Assembly: GCF_024464595.1 (NCBI RefSeq) | Contig: NZ_JANHAW010000002.1 | Coordinates: forward strand, 806,001 to 870,000 | DNA from: Halobellus litoreus | GTDB taxonomy: Archaea > Halobacteriota > Halobacteria > Halobacteriales > Haloferacaceae | DNA length: 64,000 nucleotides | Direction of reading: 5' to 3' | Shown here: positions 50,915 to 59,227 of the stretch, one piece after another | Layout of the letters: every line of letters starts with the position of its first letter | Position numbering within the stretch: position 1 is the stretch's first letter | The notes under the pieces: model-generated | The model's input: only the letters and a program-made list of their open reading frames with translations | Database searches by the model: none | Told to the model about the DNA's origin: nothing | Made by a program: the position numbers and the translations under genes

Positions 50915-51736
50915 TCACTCCCCGTCTCTTCTCTCGGGGCTGACCGCCGTCCCGTCGGGCCGTTTCGGTCCCTCGGAGTCGTAGACGACCACACCGTCGG
51001 CCTCGACCGGTTCGTAGCTGTCGCGGACGCCGATCGCCTCCTCTAACTCGCGGACAGCCCGCCGCTTGAGCGCGGCCGCCAGCTCCTCGGCCTGCTCGCG
51101 GGAGATGTCGCGACCGAGCCCCTCGCACTCGTGGGCGCGGACCATTCCCGCCTCGTCGACGGCCTCGCCCATCGGCTGACTGGTCCCCCCGAGCGCGACG
51201 CTGAACGGGTACGTTTCGCAGATCAGCGGCCGGTCCGCGTGGACGCTGCAGCCCCCCTTCGGCGTCCCGTCCGCCCGCTCGCCGACCTCCTCGTAGAATG
51301 CGCAGTCGCCGCAGGCGTCCGTCTGGAGCGCCCACTCGAACGTCTCGCCCTCGGGGCCGTCCTCGCCGTCGACGACTCCGTACGGCATCGGCCGGGCGAC
51401 GTCGCGCCAGTCGTAGGACTCGTCCGTTTCGCCCTCCCCGTCGCCCGCAGGGTCGGCACTTCTCTCACCGTCGCCCGCAGGATCGGCTCCTCCCTCACCG
51501 TCGCCGTCCTGTCCTCTCTCCCCGCTCGCCGCCGACTGCAACCGCCGCACCTCGTCCGGGAAGACCGTCGCCGTGTGGGGTTCCGTACCTGTCCCGTCCG
51601 CGCGCTCGTGGCCCTTGCAGCACGCGCCGCAGCGCGTGCACTCGAAGCCGATGGACTCGATGGCGTCGGCCAACTCCGACACCGCGAGGTCGCGGGCGCG
51701 TTCGAGTTCGGCTTCGAGGGAGGGAGCGTCGCTCAC
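50915..51736 (-). CDS. YkgJ-family cysteine cluster protein with repeat insert
   Basis: 273 residues from GTG 51736, supported by a TATA-like CCTTTGTC near 51761-51768. Cysteine cluster FECTRCGACCKGH (Cys33, 36, 39, 40), then CGDCAFYEE, KGGCSVHADRPLICETYPF: the Zn/Fe-binding layout of the YkgJ group. A repeat insert (EGGADPAGDGERSADPAGDG, about 80-99) separates the first Cys motif from the rest and comes from two 30-base DNA repeats. Function unknown. Confidence 0.88.
   Translation of the reverse strand: MSDAPSLEAELERARDLAVSELADAIESIGFECTRCGACCKGHERADGTGTEPHTATVFPDEVRRLQSAASGERGQDGDGEGGADPAGDGERSADPAGDGEGETDESYDWRDVARPMPYGVVDGEDGPEGETFEWALQTDACGDCAFYEEVGERADGTPKGGCSVHADRPLICETYPFSVALGGTSQPMGEAVDEAGMVRAHECEGLGRDISREQAEELAAALKRRAVRELEEAIGVRDSYEPVEADGVVVYDSEGPKRPDGTAVSPERRDGE
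51441..51500. repeat. 30-base tandem repeat inside the YkgJ-family gene
   Basis: Units 51441-51470 and 51471-51500, sharing TCGCCCGCAGG and TCTCACCG-type ends, in frame; each encodes about ten residues with ADPAGDGE. Confidence 0.75.
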
Positions 51737-51802
51737 GTGTCGGCGTCGGGCGGGCGCGGACAAAGGCCTCTCGGTCGCCCCCGCCGACGGAGACGAGCGC
51801 GC

Positions 51803-52606
51803 TCAGTACGGGTCGACCGTCTCCGCCTCGCGGTCGAGTCGCACGCGACGCTCGGCGTCGAGTTTCTCCAGGTGCGCGACGACCGTCGCCCGCGCGAACC
51901 CGCGGATGCCGGTGAGGTCCCTGTCGTAGACGGCGTCGAGGACGGCGTCCACGTCGCGAGCGCCGGCCTCGACGGCTGCCAGCACGTCGCGCTCGCGGTC
52001 GAGTCGCCGCCGGAGCAGCCGTTCGCAGGTCGCCCGCGACTCCTCGATGACCGGGCCGTGCCCCGGAAGGAGGCGCGGCGGGTTCCGGGCGTAGAGTCGG
52101 CGGAGCGCCACGAGGTACGCGCGGACGTCGCCCTCCGGCGCGGCGACGGCGACGCTCCCCTCTGCGACCGCGACGTCGCCGCAGAGCGTCCCGGCGTCGG
52201 TCTCGAAGGCGACGTGGTCCGGCGCGTGCCCGGGCGTGTCGACGACGCCGACGCCGTCGCCCACGGGGAGTTCGGAGCCCTCGACGAACGTCCGATCGGG
52301 GTCGATCCCGGTCGCCTCGGCGAAGCGGGTCTCTCGGCCGCGGCGACACCAGACGGTCGCGCCCGTCTCTGCCGCGTACGTCTCGACGGCACCCACGTGG
52401 TCCGGGTGGGCGTGGGTCACGGCGACGTGTTCGACCGAAGCGGCGGCGACGGCATCGTCCAGGTCGTCGGTTCTGGCCGGTGGATCGACGAGCAGTGCGG
52501 GGTCGTCGCCGACGAGATAGGCGTTGGTCGACCCCGTCGGAACGGGGCCGTCGACCGGGACCGGAACGCGACGGATCGGCGTCGCGTTCGGTGGAATTTC
52601 AGTCAC
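51803..52606 (-). CDS. MBL-fold metallo-hydrolase (LACTB2/glyoxalase II-like)
   Basis: 267 residues, GTG start. Metal motif THAHPDH at 64-70, further His in DTPGHAPDH and LLPGHGPVI. A C-terminal helical domain (ERLLRRRLDRERDVLAAVEAGA; DLTGIRGFARATVVAHLEKL) resembles the winged-helix end of LACTB2-like proteins. Substrate unknown. N-terminal STNAYLVGDDPALLVDPP is the usual start of the fold. Confidence 0.9.
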   Translation of the reverse strand: MTEIPPNATPIRRVPVPVDGPVPTGSTNAYLVGDDPALLVDPPARTDDLDDAVAAASVEHVAVTHAHPDHVGAVETYAAETGATVWCRRGRETRFAEATGIDPDRTFVEGSELPVGDGVGVVDTPGHAPDHVAFETDAGTLCGDVAVAEGSVAVAAPEGDVRAYLVALRRLYARNPPRLLPGHGPVIEESRATCERLLRRRLDRERDVLAAVEAGARDVDAVLDAVYDRDLTGIRGFARATVVAHLEKLDAERRVRLDREAETVDPY

Positions 52607-52761
52607 GGGTGGGTCCTGTCGCGAAAGAGCAAACCGCTGGCGTCGGTGGTGTCGGTTGCGTTGGTGGCCACGGGGCGGTATCGGGCGTCTGAGAGTGTCG
52701 CCGGCGTCGAGAGCGGTCCGCTACGTAGCGAAATAGGCAGCCGAAGGTCGCGCTCCGGTAT

Positions 52762-53034
52762 CTACGTATTCAGGTAGTAGACCTGCTTGCGGGCGTCCTT
52801 GAAACTGTAGCGCGACCCGACGAGTTCGGCGTCTTCGAGCCGATTGAGCGCGTAGCGGACGGTCCGGTCCGGCAGCAGCGATTCCTCGGCGAGTTGGCCC
52901 TGCGAGAGCGGGGCGTCGCCTTCGAGTACTTTCGCGACGAGTTTCGCGCTCGGGGGGAGTTCGCGGAGGCGGTCCCGGTACTCCGACTGCGAGAGGAGGT
53001 CGTCACCGTCGAGTTCTGCGGTACTGGTGCTCAT
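52762..53034 (-). CDS. Winged helix-turn-helix regulator (MarR/TrmB-like)
   Basis: 90 residues. LPPSAKLVAKVLEGDAPLSQ leads into a winged helix: recognition part QLAEESLLPDRTVRYALNRL (47-66), wing LVGSRYSFKDARKQVYYL (71-88). Such small proteins are widely conserved in haloarchaea as regulators. Target not known; the divergent gap of 200 bases to the methyltransferase contains AT-rich half-palindromes (GCAAATTTCGC near 53042) that might be its own operator. Confidence 0.87.
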   Translation of the reverse strand: MSTSTAELDGDDLLSQSEYRDRLRELPPSAKLVAKVLEGDAPLSQGQLAEESLLPDRTVRYALNRLEDAELVGSRYSFKDARKQVYYLNT

Positions 53035-53234
53035 ACGGTACGCAAATTTCGCACTCTTGGTAAAGGTTGCCTACAAGTGTGACAATACAATCCGTAGACC
53101 TTATACACATACAAGGGAGGACGTGCGTCGTCTGACGCCCCCGTTCGGGAGCCACGGTCGAGCGCCGAACCGGTCCATCGGTTCGGCGCGGTTCCAGTAC
53201 GGTTTTAGTCCACGAGCGAGGACTGGGAGGTAGC

Positions 53235-53954
53235 GTGAAAGGAAAGGAGTGGTACCAGGCCGACGACGTCGCCGAGGAGTACGACTCGAAGCGGTTCTCG
53301 CGGGGCGGGAGACTCATCGACGACCGCGAAAAGCGGGCCGTCGTCGAGGCCATCGGGCCGGTCGAGGGGAAGGACGTCCTCGAAATCGCCTGCGGAACGG
53401 GCCGGTTCACGGCGATGTTGGCCGAACGCGGCGCGAACATCGTCGGTCTCGACATCTCCAACGCGATGTTGGCCCAGGGTCGGGCGAAGGCACGGCGAGC
53501 GGGCGTCGCAGATCACATCGAGTTCCTCCGCGGCGACGCCGCGCGGCTTCCCTTCCCCGACGACCACTTCGACGCGGTCTTCGCGATGCGGTTTTTCCAC
53601 CTCGCCGAGACGCCGGCGAAGTTCATGGCGGAGATGGCACGGGTCTCGAAGCACCTCGTCTTCTTCGATACGTTCAACCGACGCAGCACCCGCGTCGTCT
53701 ACAACTGGCTGCTCCCGATGGGCTCGCACCTGTACTCCGCATCGCAGGTCGAGCGACTCCTCGACGACGCGGGCCTCCGACTGGTGAACGGCGAGCACGA
53801 CTTCCTGCTCCCGTACGGCTTCTACCGGAAGATTCCCAACGGGATCGCCCGGGAGTTCCGCGACATCGACACCTCGCTCGGGGAGACCGCGATCGGGGAC
53901 GCCCTCGCGTCGGTCTCCTACTGGACGGCGACCGTCGGCGACGGCAAGACGTGA
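53235..53954 (+). CDS. Class I S-adenosylmethionine-dependent methyltransferase
   Basis: 239 residues, GTG start. Motif I VLEIACGTGRFTAML at 48-62, motif post-I GLDISNAMLAQGRAKA, and motif IV FDAVFAMRFFHLAETP. It belongs to the UbiE/Methyltransf_11-like group; substrate unknown. N-terminal WYQADDVAEEYDSKRFSRGG is typical. Divergent from the HTH gene, which could control it. Confidence 0.9.
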   Translation: MKGKEWYQADDVAEEYDSKRFSRGGRLIDDREKRAVVEAIGPVEGKDVLEIACGTGRFTAMLAERGANIVGLDISNAMLAQGRAKARRAGVADHIEFLRGDAARLPFPDDHFDAVFAMRFFHLAETPAKFMAEMARVSKHLVFFDTFNRRSTRVVYNWLLPMGSHLYSASQVERLLDDAGLRLVNGEHDFLLPYGFYRKIPNGIAREFRDIDTSLGETAIGDALASVSYWTATVGDGKT

Positions 53955-54019
53955 CGGGGTCTCGACGCGGCGAGGCCGCCCGTCCGAGGTGCGGCATTTA
54001 AGTTCTCGTGTAGCAACCT

Positions 54020-54928
54020 ATGGGTATGGAGCTCTCGGTAGTGATCCCGACACTGAACGGTCGGGATCACCTCGCGGCCACGCTCGACGTGCTCGCCGCG
54101 AACGCGCCGGACGCCGAGGTCGTCGTCGTCAACGGCCCCTCGGCGGACGGGACCACCGGAATGGTCCGGGACCGAGACGACGTCGACGTGCTCGTAGAGG
54201 TGTCGGACCGGACGTTGAACGTCTCCCGAAACGCGGGGATCCGGGCCGCCTCGGGCGACGTCGTCGCGTTTTTGCGGCACGACCTCGCGGTCGAGGAGAC
54301 CTGGACGGACGCCATCGAGGCGGGCGTCGAGCGCGCACCGGTCGTGACCGGGCCCGTCCACGAGACGTTGCCGGCGGGAATGACGACCACGGAACCGGAG
54401 CGACGGCGGATCAGAAACCGAGAGGTGACGTACTTCAACGGCGGCAACGTCGCCTTCCGCTCAGAGATTCTCGACGAACTCGACGGCTTCGACGAGTACC
54501 TCGAAACCGGCGGCGCGCGCGACGCCGCCCACCGGCTCGCGGGCCTCGACCGCGAGGTCGCCTGGGAGTCTGAACTCTGCGTCCGCACCGAGTACGAGGC
54601 CGACGGCGGGGTCGACGAGCGGGACCACGAGTGGAAATACCGCGCGCTGTCGTATCGGCTCGTGAAGAACTACGGCGTCCGTCCGACGGTGGTCCGCCGC
54701 GTCGCCTCCCACGCCGGGTCCGACGCCGTCGCCGCCGCCCGGGACGTCGTCACCGGCAGCGCGACGCCGACGGGCTGGGTCGGGAACGGGCGGGACGTCG
54801 TCGTCGGCATCGCGACGGGATGGTCGGACGGCCTCGTCGCGCGGGCGCGGGATCGAACGGCCGCTCGCAACCCGCACGGCTGCTCGAAACGGGCGGATCG
54901 GGCGGTCGCGAAGTACGATCGGCGGTAG
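54020..54928 (+). CDS. GT2-family glycosyltransferase
   Basis: 302 residues, GT-A fold: LSVVIPTLNGRDHLAATLDVL (5-25), VVVVNGPSADGTTG, NVSRNAGIRAASGDVVAFLRHD, and YFNGGNVAFRSEILDELDGFDEYL. The metal-binding DXD position reads LRHD here. Probably adds a sugar to a lipid or protein glycan. ATG 54020 and ATG 54026 are both possible; TATA-like CATTTAAG at 53995-54002 favours either by spacing. Confidence 0.88.
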   Translation: MGMELSVVIPTLNGRDHLAATLDVLAANAPDAEVVVVNGPSADGTTGMVRDRDDVDVLVEVSDRTLNVSRNAGIRAASGDVVAFLRHDLAVEETWTDAIEAGVERAPVVTGPVHETLPAGMTTTEPERRRIRNREVTYFNGGNVAFRSEILDELDGFDEYLETGGARDAAHRLAGLDREVAWESELCVRTEYEADGGVDERDHEWKYRALSYRLVKNYGVRPTVVRRVASHAGSDAVAAARDVVTGSATPTGWVGNGRDVVVGIATGWSDGLVARARDRTAARNPHGCSKRADRAVAKYDRR

Positions 54929-55004
54929 GGGGCAGGCAGATCGGGCGGTCGCGAACGAAAATAAGGGAACTCAGCGGGGTCAGGAACGGAACGGCGGATC
55001 GTCG

Positions 55005-55835
55005 CTACGTCTCGCCGGGCGAGAGACCGGGGACGATCCGGGAGGCGTTCGACGAGAACGCCCGGCGCATCGCGTCCTCGGAGACGTCGAGGGTCAGGAT
55101 CTCCATCACGCCGACGTTGGGGTGGGTCTCCGGCGCGCCGCTCCCGAACAGGACCCGGTCCGGGTGCTCCAAGAGCGCCCGTTCGAGGACGCTCCGAAAA
55201 CGGACGTAGCGGGTGTCGAGATACAGGAGGTCGTAGTCGTCGAGGAGATCGATGGCGGTCGACATCAGCTCCCGGTCGAGCGGGTAGCCGCCGAACCCGG
55301 CGAGCACCACGGGAAAGCCGCGATCGAGGAGTGTCTCTTCGACCGCCGAGGGGGGAAACGCTCTGCCGGCACGCACGACGAGCGGCAGTTCGACGTCGCC
55401 CAGTTCGTCCAGCGTCTCCTCGTCAGGGAGGCCGTCCCGGTCGGGCGCGAGCGTGAACCCGTGGAACCGGTCGTCGTAGGCGTACTGCTCGACGTCTTCG
55501 GGGCTGACGTGGTGGTCCTTCCGGGACGCGGTGAGGTTTCGAAGCCGCGCGGACGCCCGGGAACTCGGATCGCGCGGGCCGTCGATGCGCGCGAACGCGA
55601 GGAACGGCCGGTCGACGCTCAATCGGGCGACGGCGTTGTTGGCGCGGAGGTAGCCCTGACCCTCGGGCCGCCCGCCCGGAGAGACGACCGCCCTGACGAC
55701 CCCCGCCTGGTGGAGTTCGCGTTCGAGGGCTTCGGGGGTCGTCTCGCGACCCCGACTGGCGACCTCCGCCTCGTCGCTCGGATCCAAGCGCGCGTGGAGG
55801 TCGACGACCCTGAACCCGTGGTTCAACTCGAGCAT
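55005..55835 (-). CDS. Amidohydrolase-like TIM-barrel protein with incomplete metal motif
   Basis: 276 residues of the amidohydrolase-2 type: [12 protein letters not shown] near 8-19, [12 protein letters not shown] near 125, [21 protein letters not shown], and the end [19 protein letters not shown]. The first strand usually reads DxHxH; here it is Asp12-Leu-His14-Ala-Arg16, so the second His is missing. It may use a different metal set or be non-catalytic. Confidence 0.8.
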   Translation of the reverse strand: MLELNHGFRVVDLHARLDPSDEAEVASRGRETTPEALERELHQAGVVRAVVSPGGRPEGQGYLRANNAVARLSVDRPFLAFARIDGPRDPSSRASARLRNLTASRKDHHVSPEDVEQYAYDDRFHGFTLAPDRDGLPDEETLDELGDVELPLVVRAGRAFPPSAVEETLLDRGFPVVLAGFGGYPLDRELMSTAIDLLDDYDLLYLDTRYVRFRSVLERALLEHPDRVLFGSGAPETHPNVGVMEILTLDVSEDAMRRAFSSNASRIVPGLSPGET

Positions 55836-56051
55836 CGTCGAACAGTGTCGCGGCGACGCAAATATACCTTGGCGATGTCGACGGCGGCGACCCGGAGCGA
55901 GACGGCTCGCTGGAACGCGCCGGTTCTCAACGGAGCAGAAACCATACGAATTCCGAACGAATCGAACGCGAGACTGTATCTTGCCATTCCGTCGAAGACT
56001 CGAAAGAGACTTAGAGAAAAGTAGAGGCCGTTTGAACCGCTACAAACGCTA

Positions 56052-56063
56052 TCTATATATAGA
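56052..56063 (+). promoter_or_regulatory. Palindromic TATA box of the thermosome gene
   Basis: TCTATATATAGA at 56052-56063 is a perfect palindrome. A start site about 26 bases on, near 56084, leaves a leader of about 16 bases before ATG 56100. Strong, symmetric boxes like this fit a highly expressed heat-responsive gene. Confidence 0.6.
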
Positions 56064-56099
56064 ACTGCAATCGTACTCACCCGCCGAGGATTCATAGAT

Positions 56100-57668
56100 A
56101 TGTCGACACGTATGCAACCACTGTACGTTCTTTCGAGTGACAGCCAGCGGACCAGCGGCGGCGACGCCCAGAGTTCGAACATCCGAGCGGGCAAAGCCGT
56201 CGCGAGCGCGGTCCGAACGACGCTCGGCCCGCGCGGGATGGACAAGATGCTGGTGGACTCGCAGGGCAACGTCGTGGTCACCAACGACGGCGCGACCATC
56301 TTGGCGGAGATGGACATCGAGCACCCCGCCGCGCAGATGATCGTCGAGGTCGCCCAGACCCAGGAGGAGAGCGTCGGCGACGGCACCACGACGGCGTCTG
56401 TACTGACCGGCGAACTGCTCACCTACGCGGAGGACCTGCTCGACGACGACCTGCACCCGACGGTGATCGTCGAGGGCTACCACGAGGCCGCGCGGCTGGC
56501 TCAAGAGGCGATCGACGAGCAGGTGCTCGACGCCGCACTCGACGACGACCTCCTGCGGTCGGTCGCGGAGTCGTCGATGACGGGGAAGGGGACCGGCGAC
56601 GTCACCGCCGACGTCCTCGCGGGACACGTCGTCGACGCCGTTCGCGCGGTCCACGACGGAAGCGGGCGGTTCGATCACGACGACGTCCGCGTACTCACGC
56701 GGACCGGCGCGTCGTCCTCGGCGACAGAGCTGGTCGAGGGCGTCGTCGTCGACGAGGAGCGCGTCCGCGAGGGGATGCCCCGGACAGTCGAGGACGCGAC
56801 GGTCGCGGTCTTCACGACGAAACTCGACATCCGCGAGGGGGAGTCCGACGCCGAGTACACCATCTCCTCGGTGGACCAGCTCGAAGCGGCCATCGAGGCC
56901 GAGGAGGCCGAACTCGCTGGGTACGCTGACGCGCTCGCCGACGCGGGGGTCGACGTCCTGTTCTGTACGAAGTCGATCGCCGACCGCGTCGCGGACCGCC
57001 TCGCGCGACACGGGATCCTCGCGTTCGACAGCGTGAAATCCTCCGACGCGAAGGCTGTCGCCCGCGCGACGGGCGCGAAGCAACTCGGCGACGTGAAGGA
57101 CCTCGACGCCGCGGACTTCGGTCGCGCCGAACGGATCTCGATCCGGCGCTTCGGCGAGGACGAACTCACCTTCGTCGAGGGCGGCGACGCGGCGAAGACC
57201 GTCACGCTCCTGCTCCGCGGCGGCACCGAACACGTCGTCGACGAACTCGAACGCGCGATCACCGACGCCGTGGACGTGACCGTCGCCGCGATCGATTCCG
57301 GCGGCGTCGTCCCCGGCGCGGGCGCGACCGAGGTCGCTATCGCCGAGTACGTCCGCTCGCACGCGGGCGGGGTCCGGGGCCGAAAGCAACTCGCCGTCGA
57401 AGCGTTCGCCGACGCCGTCGAGGCGCTCCCGCGCACGCTCGCGACGAACACCGGGATGGACCCCATCGACGCCGTCGTCGAACTCCGCTCGACGTTCGAC
57501 CGCGAGGGCGTCGCCGGCATCATCTCGGAGGGTCGCACCGGCGCGATCGGTGACCCGGTCGAGGCGGGCGTGCTCGACCCCGCGGCCGTGAAGCGCGAGG
57601 CGATCACCGCCGCGACGGAGGCGGCGACGATGATCGTCCGCATCGACGACGTCATCGCGGCGAACTGA
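56100..57668 (+). CDS. Thermosome (group II chaperonin) subunit, CCT3-like
   Basis: 522 residues. ATP-binding and hydrolysis motifs are intact: [12 protein letters not shown] (40-51), TNDGATIL (61-68), GDGTTTAS (93-100), and [13 protein letters not shown] near 390-400. Residues 215-380 form the apical domain. The C-terminus ends VIAAN with no GGM repeats, unlike the main haloarchaeal subunits, which fits a CCT3-type minor subunit. ATG 56100 is preferred, with internal ATG at 56112 possible. Confidence 0.93.
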   Translation: MSTRMQPLYVLSSDSQRTSGGDAQSSNIRAGKAVASAVRTTLGPRGMDKMLVDSQGNVVVTNDGATILAEMDIEHPAAQMIVEVAQTQEESVGDGTTTASVLTGELLTYAEDLLDDDLHPTVIVEGYHEAARLAQEAIDEQVLDAALDDDLLRSVAESSMTGKGTGDVTADVLAGHVVDAVRAVHDGSGRFDHDDVRVLTRTGASSSATELVEGVVVDEERVREGMPRTVEDATVAVFTTKLDIREGESDAEYTISSVDQLEAAIEAEEAELAGYADALADAGVDVLFCTKSIADRVADRLARHGILAFDSVKSSDAKAVARATGAKQLGDVKDLDAADFGRAERISIRRFGEDELTFVEGGDAAKTVTLLLRGGTEHVVDELERAITDAVDVTVAAIDSGGVVPGAGATEVAIAEYVRSHAGGVRGRKQLAVEAFADAVEALPRTLATNTGMDPIDAVVELRSTFDREGVAGIISEGRTGAIGDPVEAGVLDPAAVKREAITAATEAATMIVRIDDVIAAN

Positions 57669-57709
57669 GGGCGACGCCGAGCGACCGCGGCATCCGGATG
57701 TTCCGATCC

Positions 57710-58519
57710 TCACCCGACGAGGACGACCTCGTCGCCGGGGGCGAGGTCGAACGCCTCGTCGCCGCGCCCGCGGTTGACGTCGCACTCGACGAAGCCGTGG
57801 CTGCCGACGGTCACGAGGCGTTCGCCCGTGTCGACGGCCGCGAAGGCGGTCGCGACCGCCGCGGAGACCCCGTTCACGTCGACGGTGTCGCCGTCCCGTC
57901 CGTCCAGAAACGATCCCGGAACGTTCGTGATGGCGTTCCCGAAGTCGTCGACGACGAGCACCTCGCCGCGGGCCGTCGCGGCGTCGGGATCAACCGTCGG
58001 CTCGGGGAAGCGGCAGTCGACGACCGAGTCGGGTGACCCGTCGGGCGGGACGGACTCGATCGGCGAGACGGCGTCGAGCGATTCGAGCGCGCCGACGCCG
58101 ACCTCGTGCACGTCGGCGGCGGCGGGGGCGAAGACGTCACGGCCGTGGAACGTCGACGAGGCCGGGTCGTCGTAGTCGTATCTGAAGCACTCGACGTCGG
58201 GGACGGCCTCGCACACTTCGGCGGCGATCCTGCGGGCGGCCGGCAGCGCAACGCCGTTGTCGGGGGCGACGAGCGCGTGGTCGCCGACGCGGACGACGAG
58301 CGCGTCGCGCTCGGTCCCGACGCCCGGGTCGACGACGACGAGGTGCACGGCGGGGGGAAAGTACGGGAGCGTCTCGCGGCACCAGAAGGCCGCCGCGCGG
58401 ACGTCCTGTCGGGGGAGGTCGTGGGCGACGTCGACGAGGCGTGCGTCGGACCGCCGGAGGACGACGCCCTTCATCGCGGCCGGATACGGCGAGCCGAAGT
58501 CGGAGGCGAGGGTTATCAT
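57710..58519 (-). CDS. SAM hydrolase/SAM-dependent halogenase family protein
   Basis: 269 residues of the DUF62 type: N-terminal MITLASDFGSPYPAAMKGVV, VVDPGVGTERDALVV (62-76), STFHGRDVFAPAAA and the C-terminal beta-barrel domain VDDFGNAITNVPGSFL. Archaeal members hydrolyse S-adenosylmethionine to adenosine and methionine. Nine bases after the nadM stop; the pair forms an operon. Confidence 0.92.
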   Translation of the reverse strand: MITLASDFGSPYPAAMKGVVLRRSDARLVDVAHDLPRQDVRAAAFWCRETLPYFPPAVHLVVVDPGVGTERDALVVRVGDHALVAPDNGVALPAARRIAAEVCEAVPDVECFRYDYDDPASSTFHGRDVFAPAAADVHEVGVGALESLDAVSPIESVPPDGSPDSVVDCRFPEPTVDPDAATARGEVLVVDDFGNAITNVPGSFLDGRDGDTVDVNGVSAAVATAFAAVDTGERLVTVGSHGFVECDVNRGRGDEAFDLAPGDEVVLVG

Positions 58520-58528
58520 TCCGCGTCC

Positions 58529-59062
58529 TCACTCGGGGTCGTCGGTATCGTCGCCGTTTGTATCGGTGTCGCTGACGCGCTGGATGCGCTCGATGCCGCC
58601 GATCTCCTCGACGACGTCCACGACGGGGTCGGGGACCAGGTGCCGCCACTGCGCGTCGCGGATCATCCGCGCGCGGAGTTCCGCGCCCTCGAGGACGTCG
58701 CGGTTGAACATCGGCGACTGTCGGACTTCGACGCCCGCCTCCGAGAACAGTTGGATGACGAGCGGGTTGTTCGAGTAGGCGACGTCGAACGCCGGGGACA
58801 TGCTCTGGACGTGGCTCACCCACACCGAGTTCCGGTCGAGGTCCTCGATGGGAACGACGTACGTGGTGACGTCGAGGTCGGCGACCGACTTGGTGACCAT
58901 CATCACGCGCTCGCCCGCCGTGAACGGGTTCCGCGGGCTGTGGGAGTCGCCCGCGGATCCGATGCCGAGAACGAGTTCGTCGACCTCGGTCGCGATCTCC
59001 TCGACCATCCGGTGGTGCCCGTCGTGGTAGGGCTGAAACCGGCCGATGTAGAACCCCCGCAT
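58529..59062 (-). CDS. nadM: Nicotinamide-nucleotide adenylyltransferase, archaeal type
   Basis: Makes NAD from NMN and ATP. 177 residues: nucleotidyltransferase signature GRFQPYHDGHH (7-17) with the HxGH pair His13 and His16, RNPFTAGERVMM, and SPMFNRDVLEGAELRARMI. The Asp/Thr-rich tail (SDTDTNGDDTDDPE) is dispensable. ATG 59062 is fixed by the signature and by TATA box TATTTATAAA (59085-59094) 23-32 bases upstream. Confidence 0.95.
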   Translation of the reverse strand: MRGFYIGRFQPYHDGHHRMVEEIATEVDELVLGIGSAGDSHSPRNPFTAGERVMMVTKSVADLDVTTYVVPIEDLDRNSVWVSHVQSMSPAFDVAYSNNPLVIQLFSEAGVEVRQSPMFNRDVLEGAELRARMIRDAQWRHLVPDPVVDVVEEIGGIERIQRVSDTDTNGDDTDDPE

Positions 59063-59084
59063 ACCGTCTCCGTCGGTCGCGTCG

Positions 59085-59094
59085 TTTATAAATA
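59085..59094 (-). promoter_or_regulatory. TATA box of nadM
   Basis: TATTTATAAA on the minus strand, 23-32 bases before ATG 59062, implying a leaderless mRNA. Confidence 0.65.
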
Positions 59095-59227
59095 CCGCGA
59101 GATCCGTTAGCACCCACATATACGCGCGATACGGACTGAGACGACCGATTCGCGGATGTAGGGTGCACACACGCGAGGAGAAAGTATATCAGTCGCCCGA
59201 CCTACCGTAGAAGTAGCGAAGAATTCT

